41,558 nt of DNA from contig JAHPYZ010000041.1 of NCBI GenBank assembly GCA_019058425.1, positions 1 through 41,558 of the forward strand, in the 5' to 3' direction. The DNA comes from Promethearchaeota archaeon (GTDB lineage: Archaea > Asgardarchaeota > Lokiarchaeia > Sigyniarchaeales > SOKP01). This document shows positions 7,536-15,914 of this stretch, piece by piece. The position numbers were made by a program, and so were the translations under genes. Under the pieces are notes generated by a model. It saw only the letters and a list, made by a program, of their open reading frames with translations, had not been told where the DNA came from and searched no databases. Every line of letters starts with the position of its first letter. Position 1 is the stretch's first letter.

Positions 7536-8939
7536 TTATCTTTCTAATTCTTGTAATTTTTGACGTTTTTCATCATGCAAAATAAGTACATCTTTTTGAA
7601 TCTTTTCCCAATAGTCTCCTTTTATTGGATATAGTTGCAGTATTAGAGCTGCCAAAATTAAAGCGATACCTGGTATTAATCCAATAAAAAGCCTTATTGC
7701 AAAAATGGCGGCTGGAGGTTGAGGTAGAACAGGGGGATCACCAAGAGCATGGGGTATGAAATTAGCTAAATCCAAAAGCGCAGTAGGAATTATTATAGCA
7801 AGACTTTGTGCGGGTTTAGTAAAGAAGGCATTCATACCAAAGAATGCGGCCTCTCTCCTTACTCCTGTCTGAAGTTCATCCTCATCTGATACTTGAGCAA
7901 ATAATACATTTGTAAAAATTAAGGGTCCTACAAAACCAATTGCTGCAATAGCTAATGCTAAATAAACCAATTCATTTATTCCAAAACCAGTTACAATAAA
8001 TAAAAGAATTAGTCCAGATCCACCGATTATTAGTAAAAACTGGTCACTTCGTACTACACCCCATTTTTTAATTAATTTCGGAGTTACCCAGATACCGGCG
8101 AGAAGCGGTATAAATACAAACAATAATAGTATCAATGTAGATTCTTGCACGACATAATCTGCTAAATAAAAGAGAGACCCAACTATTAATGACTGAATAA
8201 GAATTCCCATAAAGTTAGCAGCAGTTACTATAAGAAAGGATTTGTTTTTAATTGTTACTTTAAAAGCTTCTGCAAATCCTAAAGGTTCACCTACCTTAGA
8301 GAATTCAGGCCTTTCTGTGAATTTATATGAAGTATACAGGATTAATGAGGCTCCCAAAATTCCAACCAAAACCATAGACATTAGAAGCATGAATCTGGAT
8401 TGATTCCGGAATAAATCTGGAATAATGAAACCGAAAATTGTACCAACCATACTTAAGAATTGCCAATACATATTAAGACTATTTCGCTCTTGCTCATCTT
8501 CTGTAAGCTCAGGTAAAAGAGCAGAATAAACAAGAAATATTATAGTATAAGCGGTATCATAAAGACATGTAGTTATCACCATCCACCAGAATACATTCCA
8601 ATTTCCCGCAATCGGTTCAGGGGCAAACCAAACTAATACAAAAGTTAAAGCTAAAAATGGAGCAGTGTATCTTATAAAAGGAATTCTCCTTCCTTTTTTG
8701 GCTTTTGATCTATCTGAATAAAATCCGAAAAGTGGATCGTTTAGAGCATTCACTATAAGGTAGATTATCTGAACATAATAGATTATCGCTGCGTTTTCTA
8801 CAAGACCTAAATAATCTACGTAAAAAATAGGTAAAAGTGATGCGTAGATACCACTGATTATTGCTCCTCCTAGACTAGCTAATCCCCATTGTACTTTACG
8901 TGTTGTTGAAAACTTAGGGGGGGTTCTATCGATTGACAT
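7536..8939 (-). CDS. GPH-family MFS sugar:cation symporter
   Basis: A 467-residue integral membrane transporter with about twelve hydrophobic segments. The glycoside-pentoside-hexuronide:cation symporter signature is clear between helices 2 and 3: NDPLFGFYSDRSKAKKGRRIP followed by FIRYTAPFLAL. A second family feature is VRREAAFFGMNAFFTKPAQS in the second half. Members import sugars or glycosides with H+ or Na+; the substrate cannot be inferred. A TTG at 8948 would add three residues; the ATG at 8939 gives MSIDRTPPKFS. The gene stands alone about 140 bases after the phosphoglycerate mutase gene in direction of reading, which might couple sugar uptake with glycolysis, but this is only proximity. 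Confidence 0.88.
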   Translation of the reverse strand: MSIDRTPPKFSTTRKVQWGLASLGGAIISGIYASLLPIFYVDYLGLVENAAIIYYVQIIYLIVNALNDPLFGFYSDRSKAKKGRRIPFIRYTAPFLALTFVLVWFAPEPIAGNWNVFWWMVITTCLYDTAYTIIFLVYSALLPELTEDEQERNSLNMYWQFLSMVGTIFGFIIPDLFRNQSRFMLLMSMVLVGILGASLILYTSYKFTERPEFSKVGEPLGFAEAFKVTIKNKSFLIVTAANFMGILIQSLIVGSLFYLADYVVQESTLILLLFVFIPLLAGIWVTPKLIKKWGVVRSDQFLLIIGGSGLILLFIVTGFGINELVYLALAIAAIGFVGPLIFTNVLFAQVSDEDELQTGVRREAAFFGMNAFFTKPAQSLAIIIPTALLDLANFIPHALGDPPVLPQPPAAIFAIRLFIGLIPGIALILAALILQLYPIKGDYWEKIQKDVLILHDEKRQKLQELER

Positions 8940-9055
8940 CTCAAACAAATTTAATTTTTTTTATATAAATTGAATTTTTATTAATGTAGATATTTCAACC
9001 CTAATCTTTATTAAAATTTATTCAAATAATATTCCCTAATTACTATAAGAATTTC

Positions 9056-9937
9056 TTATTTTTGATTTGAAAATTGTTTTATATCAAATTTAATTCTTTT
9101 ACCTGTGTCTACAAACCTTCTCATTGGCTGCTTCTTACTATCCGCTATTGCTTTTTGAGTGGATTGATATTTTTGAGCGTAATTTCCAACATATATCCAA
9201 TCAGGCTCTAAAATCTGATTTATATGTGTTACTGTCCATACTCCTAATGTTGCTCCTTTTCCTATTATTGTCCCCGGCGATACAATCGAATATGCTCCTA
9301 AAACTACATGATCTCCAATTATCACTTTCTTAATCAATAAATAATCATTGCTTTCAATTCTAACAATTATACTTGAAAATATTTGAGCTCCTTGCCCAAT
9401 CATGACATTTTTTCCATATTCAATAAATTCGACATCACTCCACCCATCAAACATAGTGCTTTTTAAATCTGTTTTTATGTCACATGCCTTAAAAGCAAAA
9501 TTATTGGCCCAAGGAAAGCAAAAATTATTCCAAATCCAAAAAATATATTTTTTTATTGTAGTCCTAAGACAGAAATGAGAATAATCTTTATTCTTTCTCT
9601 CAATTTTGAATAGCCCTTCGCGAGGTTTGTGTATTAGTTTTAAAATTATTAATAATAATTTACCAAGGAGTAAACTAATAAGAAGATACGAACCCCACCA
9701 TGCTACAACATCTATAAAGAAAAATATAAACCTCCAATGAAAGAAGTTTGAATCCATTGCAAAACTAAAGAAGGTCAAAATCATTACCGTTGGCATAATA
9801 AGTGAAAAAACATGCAAAAATAGATAAAGCAAATTTGAAGTAAATGTCCATTTAAATCCATTAGTTGTTATGGGAATTCGATTCAAATCTACTAATTTCT
9901 CCTTCCCAATCCCCGTTATGTTTGTATTATTCTCCAT
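9056..9937 (-). CDS. membrane protein with left-handed beta-helix (acyltransferase-like) domain
   Basis: A 293-residue protein with two or three membrane segments in the first third (about residues 28-55, 62-85 and 88-100), a linker KLIHKPREGLF, and a hexapeptide-repeat domain from about residue 165 (VEFIEYGKNVMIGQGAQIF, KVIIGDHVVLGAYSIVSPG, TIIGKGATLGVWT). It aligns along its length with the first half of the neighbouring 508-residue protein. Together they resemble the C-terminal module of Pls/PosA-type non-ribosomal peptide synthetases, here free-standing. The ATG at 9937 is set by AGGTGAT upstream and overlaps the stop of the preceding gene by 11 bases, so the pair is translationally coupled. 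Acyl transfer at the membrane is a guess; no catalytic histidine can be assigned. Confidence 0.75.
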   Translation of the reverse strand: MENNTNITGIGKEKLVDLNRIPITTNGFKWTFTSNLLYLFLHVFSLIMPTVMILTFFSFAMDSNFFHWRFIFFFIDVVAWWGSYLLISLLLGKLLLIILKLIHKPREGLFKIERKNKDYSHFCLRTTIKKYIFWIWNNFCFPWANNFAFKACDIKTDLKSTMFDGWSDVEFIEYGKNVMIGQGAQIFSSIIVRIESNDYLLIKKVIIGDHVVLGAYSIVSPGTIIGKGATLGVWTVTHINQILEPDWIYVGNYAQKYQSTQKAIADSKKQPMRRFVDTGKRIKFDIKQFSNQK

Positions 9938-11453
9938 AAAATTCATCACCTATAAGTTTTTTAATTTCTTCCATTGTCAGTTTTTTCGCGGGAAACTTTC
10001 CAAATATTCCATTCTTTCCTAATTTATCATATTTTACAGTTGCACAGAGAGGTAAAATTGTGGAATTGTGATTCATTTGTAAACCTGGCATTGCACCATT
10101 TGATAGACTAAAGACACAATTATTACTAATATCTGCTCCGAAGAAGGTTAGATTTTCTTCTCCATAAACTCCATCAACCAAATGGTTACTAATATGAGTA
10201 GCTGTGCCAATATAGCAGTTGTCACCAAAATTAATATGGCTATGAAAAAAGGTTTCTTCTAAGACTGTTCCCCTTCCAACCTTATTTGAATTTAAAAATC
10301 TTAATTCCCAATTAAGAAGCCATGGAAATGGAGAACGACTAAATACAAAAATTGGGTATTTAAATAAGAAAGATAAAAAATGATAATAGTCCAAAGTTGT
10401 TGAAGACTCATCTAAATTACGATCAAAAACTCCTTGATTAGGTCCTCTCTCATCAGCTATCCTATAGAACCAACGAGTAAATAATGCCACGCAGAATAAA
10501 TGTAATAGATAGATACAAATAAAAATTAGTGGAGTTGATAATAGAAGTGCCATGAATTTTAAGTCTAAAAGTTGACTAAATGAGAAAGTGATAGAAAACA
10601 AATTAGGTATTAATAATCCAAATAGAAATATGAAAAATAAAAAACCAGGTAACATAAATGATCCTCCAATAATGAGCCACCCACATATAATGTAAAAGTG
10701 AAATGGAACAGACAGTTCTTTCGTATGCGTTCTTAAATTTTCTTCATCATATTCCTCAACTGCATTTCTTTCAAAGATAGATGCTTTGAATTTACTTTCA
10801 TCTTTAAGTAAATCTCCCCCTTCCACCTTTCTAGCAGGGTATCCACGGTAAATGGTATTTCCGTCTAATTTTTGGTTTACTGCTGTTGCTGATAACACAT
10901 CAAGGATTGTATTAGATTCTATAATTGTTCCAGGTAATACGATTGAATGAGCACTGATGATAACATTATCTTTTATTTTTACTTTTTTCAGAATTAATTT
11001 ATCTTGGATAATCAAATTAGAAACAATAAAACTTCCTTGCCCAATCTTAACATTTTTTCCCAATTCAATAAATTCACAATCAGTCCATCCTTCATTCAAC
11101 GAATTAGAAAACGAACTTTTGACGCCAAGCATTTTTAGGATAATAAGTTCAAATAGTGGTAAAGAAAGTTGCCGTGCTAACCAAGTTGGCCATTTTCTAA
11201 CAATTGCTCTTAAACTCCAATAACAATAGTCCTTATCGCTTTTACTTCTTAAGAAAACTCCTTCTTTTGGTTTATGTAGGACATTTATGAATATCAAAAA
11301 GATTTTGGCTACGATCCCGGAACTTAGTATTAATAGGATAATCCCTATAAACAACGCGAATGGGAAAAATATATAAAATATCAGATTAAGAATTGGAAAA
11401 AATTGCCAAAAAAACCATAACCATAATATCGAAGGTTGAGCGCTTAATGTCAT
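9927..11453 (-). CDS. membrane protein with two left-handed beta-helix domains
   Basis: A 508-residue protein built of two similar units, each a pair of membrane helices followed by a hexapeptide-repeat beta-helix. Unit 1 (about 1-230): helices, LHKPKEGVF, GWTDCEFIELGKNVKIGQGS, IKDNVIISAHSIVLPGTII, YRGYPARKVE. Unit 2 (about 240-508): helices, GPNQGVFDRNL, GRGTVLEETFFHSHINFG, CYIGTATHISN, LPLCATVKYDKLG, FGKFPAKKL. The order matches the terminal domain of Pls/PosA peptide synthetases (TIGR02353-like), but the synthetase part is absent. It is coupled to the downstream half-size homologue by an 11-base overlap. The ATG at 11453 was chosen; a TTG two codons earlier is possible. Likely role: modification or export of a lipid or peptide at the membrane, inferred only. 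Confidence 0.72.
   Translation of the reverse strand: MTLSAQPSILWLWFFWQFFPILNLIFYIFFPFALFIGIILLILSSGIVAKIFLIFINVLHKPKEGVFLRSKSDKDYCYWSLRAIVRKWPTWLARQLSLPLFELIILKMLGVKSSFSNSLNEGWTDCEFIELGKNVKIGQGSFIVSNLIIQDKLILKKVKIKDNVIISAHSIVLPGTIIESNTILDVLSATAVNQKLDGNTIYRGYPARKVEGGDLLKDESKFKASIFERNAVEEYDEENLRTHTKELSVPFHFYIICGWLIIGGSFMLPGFLFFIFLFGLLIPNLFSITFSFSQLLDLKFMALLLSTPLIFICIYLLHLFCVALFTRWFYRIADERGPNQGVFDRNLDESSTTLDYYHFLSFLFKYPIFVFSRSPFPWLLNWELRFLNSNKVGRGTVLEETFFHSHINFGDNCYIGTATHISNHLVDGVYGEENLTFFGADISNNCVFSLSNGAMPGLQMNHNSTILPLCATVKYDKLGKNGIFGKFPAKKLTMEEIKKLIGDEFYGE
9945..9951 (-). promoter_or_regulatory. ribosome binding site fixing the start at 9937
   Basis: AGGTGAT on the minus strand lies seven bases before the ATG at 9937 and inside the coding end of the upstream gene. 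A GTG within this motif would be the start of a slightly longer frame, but the motif serves better as a Shine-Dalgarno sequence. Confidence 0.6.
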
Positions 11454-11459
11454 TATCAA

Positions 11460-11806
11460 AAGATAAATAATTAGATACCTTTTTTTCGCAAGTGTATTTG
11501 TAGTTCTTGGTCCAACACGTAATGAGGATGGAACTGAAATTTTAAGATCACTTTAATTTATTCAATTTTAGAGCAGAATTTAATGAATTTAGCATTTTAA
11601 TATTGTATAAAAGAATAATTTTGTCTTAGCTATTTATTTTTATCCTTTTTAAAAAAAGAGCTAAACCATATTTGATCAACATATGCTTCAAATAAATTAA
11701 ATTATGGAATTCTTTTTAAAAGAAATTTGATATTCTATTTACATCAATCCAAAAATAGAATATTAAAATTAAAAAATATTACCGAGTAAAAAGAGGCAGT
11801 TATAAA
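11460..11806. other. divergent intergenic region
   Basis: About 350 AT-rich bases between the beta-helix membrane operon (minus) and the acyl-CoA dehydrogenase gene (plus). It must hold both promoters. I see no open frame, RNA fold or strong inverted repeat in it. Confidence 0.4.
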
Positions 11807-13339
11807 ATGAGTGAATCATTTTTTTGGTGGACTAAAGAACAATTAGATCTTTATGAAAAAGTAAAGGATTTTGTTGAGAATCATATTGAAGAAGCTGAAT
11901 TTTATTATTGGAAGCGGAAATTTCCATGGCCTTTAGTGAAAAAAGCTGCTAAGGAAGGATTTTTTGGAGTGGGTATTCCTAAAGAATATGGGGGAATGGA
12001 ATTAGGGGCGACTGGAGGTTGTATTACTGGAGAACAGTTAGGTCGTCTTTATTCTGTGGGACATGTTTTCACTGTAAGTATCCTGGCGGGGTTGGAACAA
12101 ATTTTAAGATATGCTACAGAAGAGCAAAAACGCAAATGGCTTCCTAAAATAGCAAGTGGTGAACAATTAGGAGCAGTTTGCATAACTGAACCATTTGCAG
12201 GTTCCGATGCAGCAAATGTTTTCACTTCAGCTGAGAAGGATGGGGATGAATGGATAATTAATGGTAAAAAAAGGTTTATAACTGGTGCTGGTGTTGCTGA
12301 TAGATATTTTATATATGCTAAAACTAGTGAGGACCCTGCTGTTCGCAAACAATCTGGGCATATTACATCATTTATCGTTGAAAAAGGTACTCCAGGTTTT
12401 ACATTAGAAAAAATTAATCCATTAATTGGCATTGAAAATGTTCCAAATGGATATTTAGATTTTAATAATGTAAGAATTTCTGATAAAAATCGAATAGGAG
12501 CAGTAGGAAAAGGCTGGAATGTTATGATGTCGGGATTAAATTTCGAAAGATTAATTGGATCTGCTATTTTATTAGGAATGTTTGATGATACTATTAAATT
12601 ACTCTTTCATTATACAAAAAGACGAGTTCAATTTAATCGTACTACTAACAAATTTCCAGGTATCCAAAATGGAATTGCTGAAATAATAACCAAGTGTAAA
12701 GTTGCTAGAACCTTCGCTTATTATTGTGCTAAATTAATAGATGAAGGAAAAGAACCAATGATTGAAGCCTCAATTGCAAAGTTGGTAGCCACTGAATATG
12801 GAAGAGAATGTGCCCTGAAAGCTATTCAAATAATGGGTGGTGACGGTTTGACTAGATTTTATCCAACAGAACGTTTTTTACGTGATTCTAAAATTGGTGA
12901 GATTGTAGGGGGGACAAATGAAGTTCAAAAAATGATAATTTATAGATTTAGTGCAATGCTTCCAGGATCTAATGTAAGTATAAGATTACGGTGGAACGAT
13001 GAAATTGATGCCCCATTAATATCAAAGAAAGACTCTAGATTCAAAGGATTGGAAGTGAATGAAGAAAATATTCTAAAAGTTATTGCTCATGATTTTAAAG
13101 TTAATCCTGGTTTATATATGACCCCGGATGATGTAAGAGAAGATATTGGGGGAGGAAGTCGTTCCTCAATTAGAAAGATTTTCGAAGCTTTAGAAAATAA
13201 AAAATTAATTGTAGTTCATAGAGATAGACAAAAAAAAATAGCATTAGTAAAAGCCTCTTATGAAGGTTTACAACAAGCGTTTCCAAAAGAACACTATCAA
13301 TGGTTCCCTGAATGGTATGATGATTCAGATAAATTTTAA
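11807..13339 (+). CDS. acyl-CoA dehydrogenase with C-terminal winged-helix-like domain
   Basis: A 510-residue FAD flavoprotein. Residues 1-385 are a full acyl-CoA dehydrogenase: CITEPFAGSDAANV (about 125-138), FITGAG, the helical domain and the closing GEIVGGTNEVQKMIIYR. The MCAD-type base in the YEGT position is Gly (368-369), while Glu247 in SGLNFERL matches the isovaleryl-CoA dehydrogenase type, so catalysis probably uses that glutamate. Residues about 410-500 form an extra domain (LYMTPDDVREDIGGGSRSS, IRKIFEALENKKLIVVHR) that reads like a winged helix-turn-helix. Usual family length is about 380, so this is a fusion or extension. It starts at ATG, with AGAGGCAG upstream. No electron-transfer flavoprotein genes are adjacent. 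Confidence 0.88.
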   Translation: MSESFFWWTKEQLDLYEKVKDFVENHIEEAEFYYWKRKFPWPLVKKAAKEGFFGVGIPKEYGGMELGATGGCITGEQLGRLYSVGHVFTVSILAGLEQILRYATEEQKRKWLPKIASGEQLGAVCITEPFAGSDAANVFTSAEKDGDEWIINGKKRFITGAGVADRYFIYAKTSEDPAVRKQSGHITSFIVEKGTPGFTLEKINPLIGIENVPNGYLDFNNVRISDKNRIGAVGKGWNVMMSGLNFERLIGSAILLGMFDDTIKLLFHYTKRRVQFNRTTNKFPGIQNGIAEIITKCKVARTFAYYCAKLIDEGKEPMIEASIAKLVATEYGRECALKAIQIMGGDGLTRFYPTERFLRDSKIGEIVGGTNEVQKMIIYRFSAMLPGSNVSIRLRWNDEIDAPLISKKDSRFKGLEVNEENILKVIAHDFKVNPGLYMTPDDVREDIGGGSRSSIRKIFEALENKKLIVVHRDRQKKIALVKASYEGLQQAFPKEHYQWFPEWYDDSDKF

Positions 13340-13349
13340 ATAATATTTC

Positions 13350-13364
13350 TTATTTTTTTTTCTT
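13350..13364. terminator. T-rich region between convergent genes
   Basis: A T-rich stretch directly after the stop of the acyl-CoA dehydrogenase gene and before the convergent small acidic gene. It is a plausible archaeal T-tract terminator. No stem is visible. Confidence 0.35.
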
Positions 13365-13388
13365 TTATTTATCTTTTTCAGTTAGATA

Positions 13389-13742
13389 TTATTCAATTTC
13401 AAAGTCTTCTATCATTGAAATTTTCTTATCCACATCAATTACAATGGCAATAAGATTTATTTCTTCTTCATCTTCAGTCTCTGGATCCATCATAACAAAA
13501 TAGAATTTATTACCCTCTGTGTCAAATCCCACTTCCATTTCACCACAATCCTCTGGGATCATTTGAAGAATATTTTCAGGTGCATTCTCTTTCAAGATCT
13601 CATAGATACCATCTTCAAGTTTTTTCTGATTTGCTCTAATTTCTTTAATTTTTGAAAAATCAAATTGACCCATTGATTCTTGAGCTTTTAAATTTAATTC
13701 ATTCCATTCTTGGAACATTTCATTCAAATTTTGTTTTGACAT
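13389..13742 (-). CDS. small acidic protein of unknown function
   Basis: A 117-residue strongly acidic protein that I do not recognise. Residues 1-58 look like one or two amphipathic helices (EMFQEWNELNLKAQESM, then IKEIRANQKKLEDGIYEIL), compatible with a coiled coil. The second half alternates strands (MEVGFDTEGNKFYFVMMD, INLIAIVIDVDKKISMI) with an acidic PETEDEEE loop. There is no signal peptide, no cysteine cluster and no membrane segment. ATG start at 13742. It is convergent with the acyl-CoA dehydrogenase and divergent from the nitroreductase gene. The clean frame and balanced composition argue that it is a real cytosolic protein. Confidence 0.6.
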   Translation of the reverse strand: MSKQNLNEMFQEWNELNLKAQESMGQFDFSKIKEIRANQKKLEDGIYEILKENAPENILQMIPEDCGEMEVGFDTEGNKFYFVMMDPETEDEEEINLIAIVIDVDKKISMIEDFEIE

Positions 13743-13852
13743 AAAATAGCATTATTATTAACTAAAATAAAACTTCTTATTTTCAGCAAAATAAATAATA
13801 AGAAATTACACTGTACTATCTTAAATTCATATAAAATAAAGAAGGTGAGATA

Positions 13853-14428
13853 ATGGATCTTCAACTTCCAAAGCCAATATTAAAAGGAACTAAAAGTTTA
13901 GAAGAATGTATTTATATACGAGAAAGTGTTAGAAGTTATAGCAAGAAAGAAATTGAGATTGAAAAAATTTCGCAAATATTATGGGCTACTCAAGGGAAAA
14001 AAGGGAGTAAGAGAACAGTTCCATCCGCGGGGGCTACGTATCCTTTAGAAATTTATGTTAATCTAAAAGGTAGGGGTTATTTCCATTATAATTATTCTAA
14101 GCATGTTTTGGAATTTATTACAGATAAAGATTTAAGTAAAAAACTTGCCAACGCCTCATGGGATCAACAATTCATTGCTGAGGCATATCTTAATATTATA
14201 ATTTGTGCTATATTCGAAAGGACAACCCAAAGATATGGACAAAGGGGTGTAAGATATGTTTATATAGAAGTAGGTCATTGTGCTCAAAATATTCATTTAG
14301 AAGCTGTAGCATTAGGATTATGTTCTGTACCAATAGGAGCTTATGAAGACAATAAAGTTAAACAAGTATTAGAACTCAAAAAAAATATTGAACCTCTGTA
14401 TATTATTCCTATTGGATACAAAAAATGA
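13853..14428 (+). CDS. SagB/ThcOx-type nitroreductase-family oxidoreductase
   Basis: A 191-residue FMN-dependent oxidoreductase of the nitroreductase fold. IRESVRSYSKKEIEIEKISQILWATQG is the family's N-terminal FMN-phosphate-binding segment, PSAGATYPLEIYV is the SagB-type active-site strand, and VGHCAQNIHLEAVALGLCSVPIG is the dimer-interface and flavin helix. SagB-like enzymes oxidise azolines in peptide natural products, but short free-standing archaeal members have unknown substrates, and no YcaO cyclodehydratase or precursor peptide is nearby. The ATG at 13853 follows AAGGTGAGATA, a strong ribosome binding site. The stop lies only ten bases from the convergent GNAT gene. Confidence 0.85.
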   Translation: MDLQLPKPILKGTKSLEECIYIRESVRSYSKKEIEIEKISQILWATQGKKGSKRTVPSAGATYPLEIYVNLKGRGYFHYNYSKHVLEFITDKDLSKKLANASWDQQFIAEAYLNIIICAIFERTTQRYGQRGVRYVYIEVGHCAQNIHLEAVALGLCSVPIGAYEDNKVKQVLELKKNIEPLYIIPIGYKK

Positions 14429-14438
14429 AGTGACTACT

Positions 14439-14987
14439 CTAATAATCTCTTTGAGCTTCAAATTCAGCTTTCTCTATAGAAAAATGCATTACTTTGGATG
14501 GAATATTTTTAATTAACACTTGACCCATATATTTCATTCCTGCTCTTTCAGCTACTTTCCAAGCTTTTGAATTTACAGGGTTGATAAATGCTATTATCCT
14601 TGCTATATTGAGTTCCTCAAATGAATATTGAATAAGTTTTTTCATTGCCTCTATAGCGAAACCATGACCTCTATATTTAGGTAGTAGATAATAAAAACAT
14701 TCTATATTATTTTCGTCTTTTATCGGCACTAAACCACATAATCCTAGATAAACCCCACTTTCTTTATTAATTACTATTACTACAATTACGGGATTGATCG
14801 TGTTATAAGATTCTATGAGGGATGTAAATAATTGTTGAGTATTGTTTTCTGAATTCATCTTCAAGATGAGTCTTAAGTTAGTAACCATATCTCCATCCTT
14901 TATTATATCTGAAAAGACCTCAAAGTCTTCTCGAGTAATTGGCCTTAGAATTAGTCTTTTGCTTACGATTTCTTTAGGAATAATCAT
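14439..14987 (-). CDS. GNAT-family acetyltransferase (RimJ/RimL-like)
   Basis: A 182-residue N-acetyltransferase of the RimJ/RimL type. It starts VSKRLILRPITREDFEVFSD, the standard family opening. It has the acetyl-CoA motif PKYRGHGFAIEAMKKLIQYSFEE in the middle and NPVNSKAWKVAERAGMKYMG near the end, where the SxxxxxxGF/M pattern binds the cofactor and acceptor. The acceptor could be a protein N-terminus, an amino sugar or a small amine. ATG at 14987; no membrane segments. It is a single gene, convergent with the nitroreductase; nothing suggests a shared pathway. Confidence 0.85.
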   Translation of the reverse strand: MIIPKEIVSKRLILRPITREDFEVFSDIIKDGDMVTNLRLILKMNSENNTQQLFTSLIESYNTINPVIVVIVINKESGVYLGLCGLVPIKDENNIECFYYLLPKYRGHGFAIEAMKKLIQYSFEELNIARIIAFINPVNSKAWKVAERAGMKYMGQVLIKNIPSKVMHFSIEKAEFEAQRDY

Positions 14988-15084
14988 CTGAAAATTTTAA
15001 GTTATAAGATATATATTATTAAGTTTTAAAGATGTATTAATATATATAATTTCCATTAAATCATAATTAATAACCATTACTTTA

Positions 15085-15897
15085 ATGTCATACGACGAGA
15101 ATGTTGTAAAAATCAGGATAAAAAATAGCTTAATATACAATTCTGTGATTTTCTTGATTTTTGTATTTTGGTATTTCTACTCATCGCTTTATAATATTTC
15201 CATTTTGTTCCTGATATGTTTAGCAATTTTAATGGTAATTTTCATTAAATTTATAACTGAACTAAGATCTGGGTTTACATTAAAAGATAAGATCTTGTAC
15301 ATATTACTTTTTTTTATACCTATTGCTTTATTTGGGAATATTATCTTATTTAATAGCACTTCAATTAATGTTTTTATTCCTTTTAATGAGTTAGTTGGTA
15401 TTAAGCATCATCATAATATACTCCTGTTTCTGCTCTATTTCTCAATAATCTTACTAAAATTAATTGGTATCAAGGTTTACTTCTCAAGAAATATAAAAAT
15501 CCTTGAAGAAGGAGGAGGAGATGAAATATTCCAATTTTTTACTAAAAACATCTCAATTAAAAAAGTATTACTTTTGCTGGTTCTCTTTCCACTTGTCGCA
15601 TTTATTGAGGAATTGATTTATAGAACTCTTTTAATTAGTGTTTTAACGTATTATTTAAATTGGAATTATATTTTAAGTATCATCTTCATTTCAATTATTT
15701 TTGGATTGGTTCATTATTCTACATCCCAAAATTGGGGCCACGTAATTTCAACACTTATATCCTCTATAATTTATTCCCTTGCCTTAATTCAATTAGGTAT
15801 ATTATATCCTTGGATATTTCATTTAGCAACAAATTTATTCGTTCTTTTGTTCTATTATCAATTAAAAAAGAATTTTAAATTCAAAAAACCACAATAA
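15085..15897 (+). CDS. CPBP-family intramembrane metalloprotease (CAAX protease-like)
   Basis: A 270-residue membrane protein with about eight helices and the three CPBP (ABI/Rce1) motifs: FIEELIYR (Glu175, Glu176, Arg180), GLVHYS (His210) and IFHLATN (His246). These residues form the glutamate-histidine active site of Rce1-type proteases. In eukaryotes Rce1 trims prenylated CAAX proteins; in prokaryotes the family acts in bacteriocin self-immunity, signal processing or unknown tasks. No peptide or bacteriocin genes are adjacent. ATG at 15085. The stop runs straight into a T-tract, which also faces the convergent molybdopterin enzyme gene. Confidence 0.85.
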   Translation: MSYDENVVKIRIKNSLIYNSVIFLIFVFWYFYSSLYNISILFLICLAILMVIFIKFITELRSGFTLKDKILYILLFFIPIALFGNIILFNSTSINVFIPFNELVGIKHHHNILLFLLYFSIILLKLIGIKVYFSRNIKILEEGGGDEIFQFFTKNISIKKVLLLLVLFPLVAFIEELIYRTLLISVLTYYLNWNYILSIIFISIIFGLVHYSTSQNWGHVISTLISSIIYSLALIQLGILYPWIFHLATNLFVLLFYYQLKKNFKFKKPQ

Positions 15898-15907
15898 TTT
15901 TTTTTGT
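15898..15907 (+). terminator. T-tract between convergent genes
   Basis: A run of eight T overlaps the region immediately behind the protease stop codon, before the convergent gene ending at 15915. It is a probable simple archaeal terminator for the plus-strand gene. Confidence 0.4.
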
Positions 15908-15914
15908 GATTTAT

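Noticed and set aside
12049-12432. 127-codon minus-strand frame inside the acyl-CoA dehydrogenase gene
   Set aside because: It overlaps conserved FAD-binding coding sequence; no family features, so a chance antisense frame.
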